DNA from: JACPVF01 sp964502095
Lineage (GTDB): Bacteria > Chloroflexota > Anaerolineae > Anaerolineales > Villigracilaceae
Length of the DNA: 64,000 nucleotides
Assembly: GCA_964502095.1 (NCBI GenBank)
Contig: CAZCUF010000004.1
Coordinates: 124,001 to 188,000, forward strand
Direction of reading: 5' to 3'
The notes beneath the pieces are model-generated. The model was not told the DNA's origin. It was given only the letters and a program-made list of their open reading frames with translations, and searched no databases. Position numbers and translations under genes: made by a program. Below are positions 60,224 through 64,000 of this stretch, piece by piece (the stretch's first letter is position 1; the number at the start of each line of letters is the position of its first letter).

Positions 60224-61537
60224 TCATTGATATTCGGGGAGCATATCGCCGTGGGCTTCGATGAGTTCATCCACGAGGGACCAGATCTGATCGAGGCTGA
60301 GTTCGGCGGCGGTGTGTGGATCGAGCATGGCGGCGTGGTAGATGTGTTCGCGCTTGCGGGTGAGCGCGGCTTCGACGACGAGCGATTGCACATTGATGTT
60401 GGTCTGTTGGAGGGCGGCGAGATGCGGGGGCATCATGCCGATGTGCGTGGGTTGCAGTCCACTTTTATCCACGAGTACGGGAACTTCGACACAACAGCCA
60501 GCGGGCAGGTTGTCAATCAGTCCGTTGTTGGCGACATTGCCATACACGACGCGCGGCGTTCCCGTTTCAAGCGAGTGGATGATGAGCGATCCATATTCCT
60601 GACTGCGTTCGTAGGACTCGTCGAGTTCACCGCGTTCGAGGGCGGCTTTGTCGGCTTCCCATTTGGCGATCTGAATTTCACAGCGCGTGATGTATTCGTC
60701 AATGGGGATCTCAAATTCTTCGAGCAGGTCGGGGCGGTTTTGTTTGATGAACCACGGCACATACTCGCTGAAGTGCTCGCTCGATTCAGTGACGAAGTAA
60801 CCCGTACGTTTGAAGACTTCATAGCGGACGTGATTGGCGAGTTCGCGATAGCCGCGCGCATACGTTTTGGCTTCTGCCACTTCTCGAATCTTTGGGTATA
60901 AGTTTTCGCCGTTACGCTCGAACTTGAGATAGAACGCCATGTGGTTGATGCCCGCGCAGAGATAATTGATCTCGTGAATCGGCACGCCGATATCTTCGGC
61001 GAGGACTTCGGCTGTCCCTTGCACGCTGTGGCACAAGCCGACCGTTTTGATTTTACTGGCGCGGTTGATCGCCCAGGTGTTCATCGCCATCGGGTTGACG
61101 TATTGCAGGAAGGTCACATCGGGGCAGACGGCTTCCATGTCTTTGCAGACGTCGAGAAAGACAGGGATGGTGCGCAGTCCGCGCATGATGCCGCCGATGC
61201 CGAGCGTGTCGGCGATGGTTTGTTTGATGCCGTATTTCTTCGGAATCTCAAAGTCAATCACTGTGCTGGGTTTGTATCCGCCGACCTGAAACATGCTGAT
61301 GGCATAGTCCGCGCCATCGAGGGCGGCGCGGCGGTCGAGCGTGGCTTCGATTTTGGGTTTCGCGCCGAAGAATTCCGCGATTTTGTGCGCGACGACCTCG
61401 GTCGTTTGGAGGCGCACGGGGTCAATGTCCATCAGGCTGATAGTGGACTCGGCAAGTTCGGGGAAGGCGAGGATGTCTGCCAGTAAGTTTTTGGCGAAGA
61501 CGGTACTGCCTGCGCCGATGAAGGTGATCTTGGGCAT
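60224..61537 (-). CDS. melA: alpha-galactosidase of glycoside hydrolase family 4
   Basis: A 437-residue NAD- and Mn-dependent GH4 enzyme very close to E. coli MelA: PKITFIGAGSTVFAKN start, LMDIDPVRL, QTIADTLGIGGIMR, NPMAMNTWA, LCHSVQGTAE, CAGINHMAF, FVTESSEHFSEY, YGNVANNGLIDNLPAGCCVE and MLDPHTAAEL. It hydrolyses alpha-galactosides such as melibiose in the cytosol. ATG 61537 matches the family start and has AAAGGA upstream; the frame is open to 61579. Confidence 0.93.
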   Translation of the reverse strand: MPKITFIGAGSTVFAKNLLADILAFPELAESTISLMDIDPVRLQTTEVVAHKIAEFFGAKPKIEATLDRRAALDGADYAISMFQVGGYKPSTVIDFEIPKKYGIKQTIADTLGIGGIMRGLRTIPVFLDVCKDMEAVCPDVTFLQYVNPMAMNTWAINRASKIKTVGLCHSVQGTAEVLAEDIGVPIHEINYLCAGINHMAFYLKFERNGENLYPKIREVAEAKTYARGYRELANHVRYEVFKRTGYFVTESSEHFSEYVPWFIKQNRPDLLEEFEIPIDEYITRCEIQIAKWEADKAALERGELDESYERSQEYGSLIIHSLETGTPRVVYGNVANNGLIDNLPAGCCVEVPVLVDKSGLQPTHIGMMPPHLAALQQTNINVQSLVVEAALTRKREHIYHAAMLDPHTAAELSLDQIWSLVDELIEAHGDMLPEYQ

Positions 61538-61625
61538 GTTGTGTTTTCCTTTATTTATCGTTTCACGCCGCTCAACCAACGATGGGTCAGCGTTTTACAT
61601 TTACGAGACGAAATACCAGATCGTC

Positions 61626-62642
61626 TCACCAGTTTAATTGGACTACTGCCGTTAGATTTCTCGGACGGTCAGGGTTAAGTCCCTTGGCCAACGAACGATA
61701 GAACGCCATGAGTTGCAACACGGGCAAATACAGGACTCCGCGCGCCTCCTCGGGGATATTCGACTCAAAATATACATCCGCTTCTTTCTCGCCGATACCT
61801 GCTACAGTTCCCCCAAGCATCTTCATCTCTTCGAGCACCTTCGTCTCATGGGCGCGATTCGCCTCCGACAACATCCCCACCACGACGGTGTTTTGATTCA
61901 CCATGCTCATCGGCCCGTGGCGAAATTCCAAAAAATGGAACGGCTCGCTGTGCGTCAGAGTCATCTCCTTCATTTTGAGATTCGTCTCACATGCCAGCCC
62001 ATAGCGAATGCCTGAACCGAGAAAATAAAAACGATCAAAATTCAGGTTTTCCCCGATCTCTTTTGCATACGATTCAAAATTACCAATTACCAAATTACCG
62101 ATTCCCGGCAACTCCGCCATCGCAGAGACTAAATCATTCCGTCCCGCCATCTTTGCGCACAAGGCAGTGACCGCCACATACATCGAAGCGAACGAGCGCG
62201 TCTGCGCCACGGATTGTTCCTGCCCTTTGTCGATCACAATATTTACATCGGCGAGCCGCGATAAAACTTCGTCATAATTGCTGATGACTATAATGTCGCC
62301 GCGTTTCCCAGCTTTGAATTTTTCAATAGCCTTCACGGTTTCGGTCGTCGTCCCCGAACGGCTGATGGCGAACAATAGTGTTTGCTGATCGGTCAACACC
62401 GTCTGCGGATTCAACAACAACTCTCCGCCAGAGACAGCGCGCGCGGAGCGGCCTGTCAGTTCGGTATATAAAGCCGCCGCCGCGAGCGAGAGGTAATAGG
62501 TCGAGCCACAGCCGGTGAAAATGACCTGGTCGTAGTCGCCAGCCTCCGGGGAGTCTGAAGCGCTTACTACATCCAGCGCCTGCGCCCAAGCTGAAGTCTG
62601 GGAAAGAATCTCATTGTAGGTGTGGTAATTGGTTGGTTGCAT
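61626..62642 (-). CDS. SIS-domain sugar isomerase/deaminase (AgaS/GlmS-C-like)
   Basis: A 338-residue protein with two SIS domains. FTGCGSTYYLSLAAAAL near residue 41 and ISRSGTTTETVKAI near 93 are the phosphosugar-binding loops; GSGIRYGLACETNLKMKEM and HFLEFRHGPMSMV are in the second domain. Relatives isomerise or deaminate amino-sugar phosphates; with the kinase and aldolase it may make tagatose-6-phosphate. The start is uncertain: ATG 62642 fits the domain start, but neither it nor 62714 has a good ribosome site. Confidence 0.82.
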   Translation of the reverse strand: MQPTNYHTYNEILSQTSAWAQALDVVSASDSPEAGDYDQVIFTGCGSTYYLSLAAAALYTELTGRSARAVSGGELLLNPQTVLTDQQTLLFAISRSGTTTETVKAIEKFKAGKRGDIIVISNYDEVLSRLADVNIVIDKGQEQSVAQTRSFASMYVAVTALCAKMAGRNDLVSAMAELPGIGNLVIGNFESYAKEIGENLNFDRFYFLGSGIRYGLACETNLKMKEMTLTHSEPFHFLEFRHGPMSMVNQNTVVVGMLSEANRAHETKVLEEMKMLGGTVAGIGEKEADVYFESNIPEEARGVLYLPVLQLMAFYRSLAKGLNPDRPRNLTAVVQLNW

Positions 62643-62771
62643 AGTTTTTTGTTTGTTCCGTTGGTTGAGTAGGCGATGATCGTCGGCTGTATCGAAACCA
62701 ACAGTTTGATTCAAATTTTATGTTTTCAAGATACTGGCAGTTTGGATATCTTCGTACTCAACCACCAAGCA

Positions 62772-63803
62772 TCAAATTTTCAACGCTCTCTCTGCATTTT
62801 CACGATACACTTTTTTCAACACGTCGTCAGGCAGATACAAACCGTATGCGTAAAAACGTCCCTGCCGTGGAATCGCGCCCGTGTTGTAATTGAAATATTC
62901 ATCGTCCGTTTCCAACAGGCGGTAGCACAAGCGATAGGCGTCCAAATCGGGGCTCATATCCGAGCCGAATAAAATACGATCCTGATATTGAATAAAGAAT
63001 TTCCGCGCCGTATAAGGCTGTCTTCCCAGTTCGCCCAGCCGCGCCGAAATATCAATGTAATAATTCGGGCAGTCATCGAGCATTTTCCCCACCCAACCGA
63101 GGTTCTCGCCATAACACCCCACATGCGCGCCGATGAAGGTTGTATTTGCATGCCGCTTCACCAAATTAAACAATCCATCCATGATCTGCATGAACGGCGG
63201 AAACGGCGGACTGGTAAACGCCCAATCGGGATGCGCGCCGATCTCCTCCCAGCGTTCGTTCGTTTCGTCAATCGTGTCAAAGAACGCGACCGGGTCAGCA
63301 ACATGAATCAGCACAGGCCATCCCAATTCCCCTGCCGTTTCCCAAATGGGATTCAAACGCGCATCGTCCACTCTGACCAATTGCCCTTGATGATCTTTGA
63401 CATGTAACCCGAATGGCTTCCAGATTTTGAGTCCTTGCGCGCCGCGTTCTTTTTGCGCGATCAAACGCTTCGCCGCCCACGCCGGGAATTGATCTCCCAA
63501 CTCCTGCCATTTGCCCCAGTCCACGCCGCCGAAAATTCGAAATCGTTCAGGCGCGCCTTCTTTGAAATGTTTCAGATGAGCATGAAGAATATCTTCGCCC
63601 CAGCCACCGTCCAGGTCAACATAATGAGTCACGCCCGCTTCATCGAGCAGATCGAGCAACTCGCTGAGCGGTCTCTTATCCCACCCGCCGCCAAACGCTT
63701 CACCCAAATGATTGTGCGCGTCAATGACGGGAAACCTGGGTTTATTCACCGAAGTGACCCGGGTTACCAACTGTGATCTGGGACGAAAATTCTCAAGAAG
63801 CAT
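62772..63803 (-). CDS. amidohydrolase-family metal-dependent hydrolase
   Basis: A 343-residue TIM-barrel protein of the amidohydrolase_2 type. DAHNHLGE near residue 28 gives the HxH metal pair, LIHVADP near 165 and FIGAHVGCYGEN near 218 further His ligands, and FGSDMSPD near 294 the catalytic Asp. Members decarboxylate or hydrolyse lactones; a sugar lactone is possible here. AAGGA precedes the ATG. It lies 9 nt after the DeoR regulator gene. Confidence 0.85.
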   Translation of the reverse strand: MLLENFRPRSQLVTRVTSVNKPRFPVIDAHNHLGEAFGGGWDKRPLSELLDLLDEAGVTHYVDLDGGWGEDILHAHLKHFKEGAPERFRIFGGVDWGKWQELGDQFPAWAAKRLIAQKERGAQGLKIWKPFGLHVKDHQGQLVRVDDARLNPIWETAGELGWPVLIHVADPVAFFDTIDETNERWEEIGAHPDWAFTSPPFPPFMQIMDGLFNLVKRHANTTFIGAHVGCYGENLGWVGKMLDDCPNYYIDISARLGELGRQPYTARKFFIQYQDRILFGSDMSPDLDAYRLCYRLLETDDEYFNYNTGAIPRQGRFYAYGLYLPDDVLKKVYRENAERALKI

Positions 63804-63812
63804 ATTGAATCC

Positions 63813-64000
63813 TTAAACCACAATCACTTTAACGCCTTGCTTCCTCAACGACCGGATGAATTTTCCGTCAGCGAGAGAATCAGTGATAAACATATCCATT
63901 ACCTTCAATGGCGCCAACAAGGCAGTCGAAACGCGACTCACCTTGGTATGATCGGCCGCGATGATGATCTCCCTTCCGATCTTGAGTATGGCGCGGTCGG
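63813..64000 (-). CDS. DeoR-family regulator, C-terminal part (cut by window end)
   Basis: The last 61 codons of a minus-strand gene whose start lies beyond the window. The reading DRAILKIGREIIIAADHTKV and the end VKVIVV match the phosphosugar-sensing C-terminal domain of DeoR-type repressors (AADHTK is typical). The DNA-binding domain is not visible. It probably controls the sugar operon that follows it. Confidence 0.8.
   Translation of the reverse strand, partial: DRAILKIGREIIIAADHTKVSRVSTALLAPLKVMDMFITDSLADGKFIRSLRKQGVKVIVV

Overview
The window looks like chromosome of a Chloroflexota bacterium, most likely Anaerolineae. This is inferred from gene content and style only: Thr/Pro-rich linkers on secreted proteins, b6-type cytochrome b with Rieske and multihaem cytochromes, a NuoC-NuoD-fused [NiFe] hydrogenase, and MelA/LacD-type sugar genes. 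No rRNA, tRNA, CRISPR array, phage or insertion sequence was recognised. The first ~17 kb is visibly more AT-rich than the rest and behaves as an accessory surface-polysaccharide island.

1-19.7 kb, polysaccharide region. A minus-strand block encodes a WbpD-like acetyltransferase, a Gfo/Idh/MocA dehydrogenase, a polyprenyl-phosphate sugar-1-phosphate transferase, a BcsB-like exported protein and a Wzz-type protein fused to a degenerate GGDEF domain. A plus-strand block encodes a GT39-type transferase, a second WbpD-like acetyltransferase with a zinc-ribbon tail, a methyltransferase, a DegT aminotransferase, a GT2, a small multidrug-resistance-like membrane protein, a WecB/WbpI-like epimerase, an FAD oxidoreductase, a polysaccharide deacetylase and a GT87. 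Together these fit synthesis of a 2,3-diacetamido uronic acid nucleotide sugar and its assembly into a lipid-linked glycan. A secreted beta-helix protein with 51-bp repeats follows.

20-25 kb: ferrous iron uptake (DtxR-type regulator, feoA, a feoB split into separate GTPase and permease genes, feoC), with glycerol kinase as the last gene of the run.

25.2-35.2 kb: a ten-gene minus-strand respiratory operon (ArsR regulator, trihaem cytochrome, two YeeE/YedE halves, molybdopterin oxidoreductase, four-cluster Fe-S protein, NrfD, cytochrome b, nonahaem cytochrome, Rieske), with mobA nearby. It reads as a thiosulfate/polysulfide-type oxidoreductase joined to a Rieske/cytochrome b module. The second YeeE half has an in-frame TGA exactly where the family has Cys in its GYCPGT motif. 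The reading frame continues with a perfect family C-terminus, and a hairpin sits just downstream: a strong candidate selenoprotein.

35.3-45.4 kb: a membrane-protein/adhesin-like pair, then a complete membrane-bound group 4 [NiFe] hydrogenase operon with its maturation protease. A Crp/Fnr-like palindrome lies at about -41.5 from a plausible promoter.

45.6-54.4 kb: gluconokinase, a heterodimeric ABC exporter with a MarR regulator, and a plus-strand HAD-gnd-zwf operon for the oxidative pentose phosphate pathway.

54.4-64 kb: a minus-strand run with a DeoR regulator (cut by the window end), amidohydrolase, SIS isomerase, MelA-type alpha-galactosidase, LacD/YihT-type aldolase, two PfkB kinases, and then glpA translationally coupled to sdhB-sdhC-sdhD without any sdhA. 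That arrangement suggests a glycerol-3-phosphate:quinone oxidoreductase built on succinate-dehydrogenase-type electron-transfer subunits.
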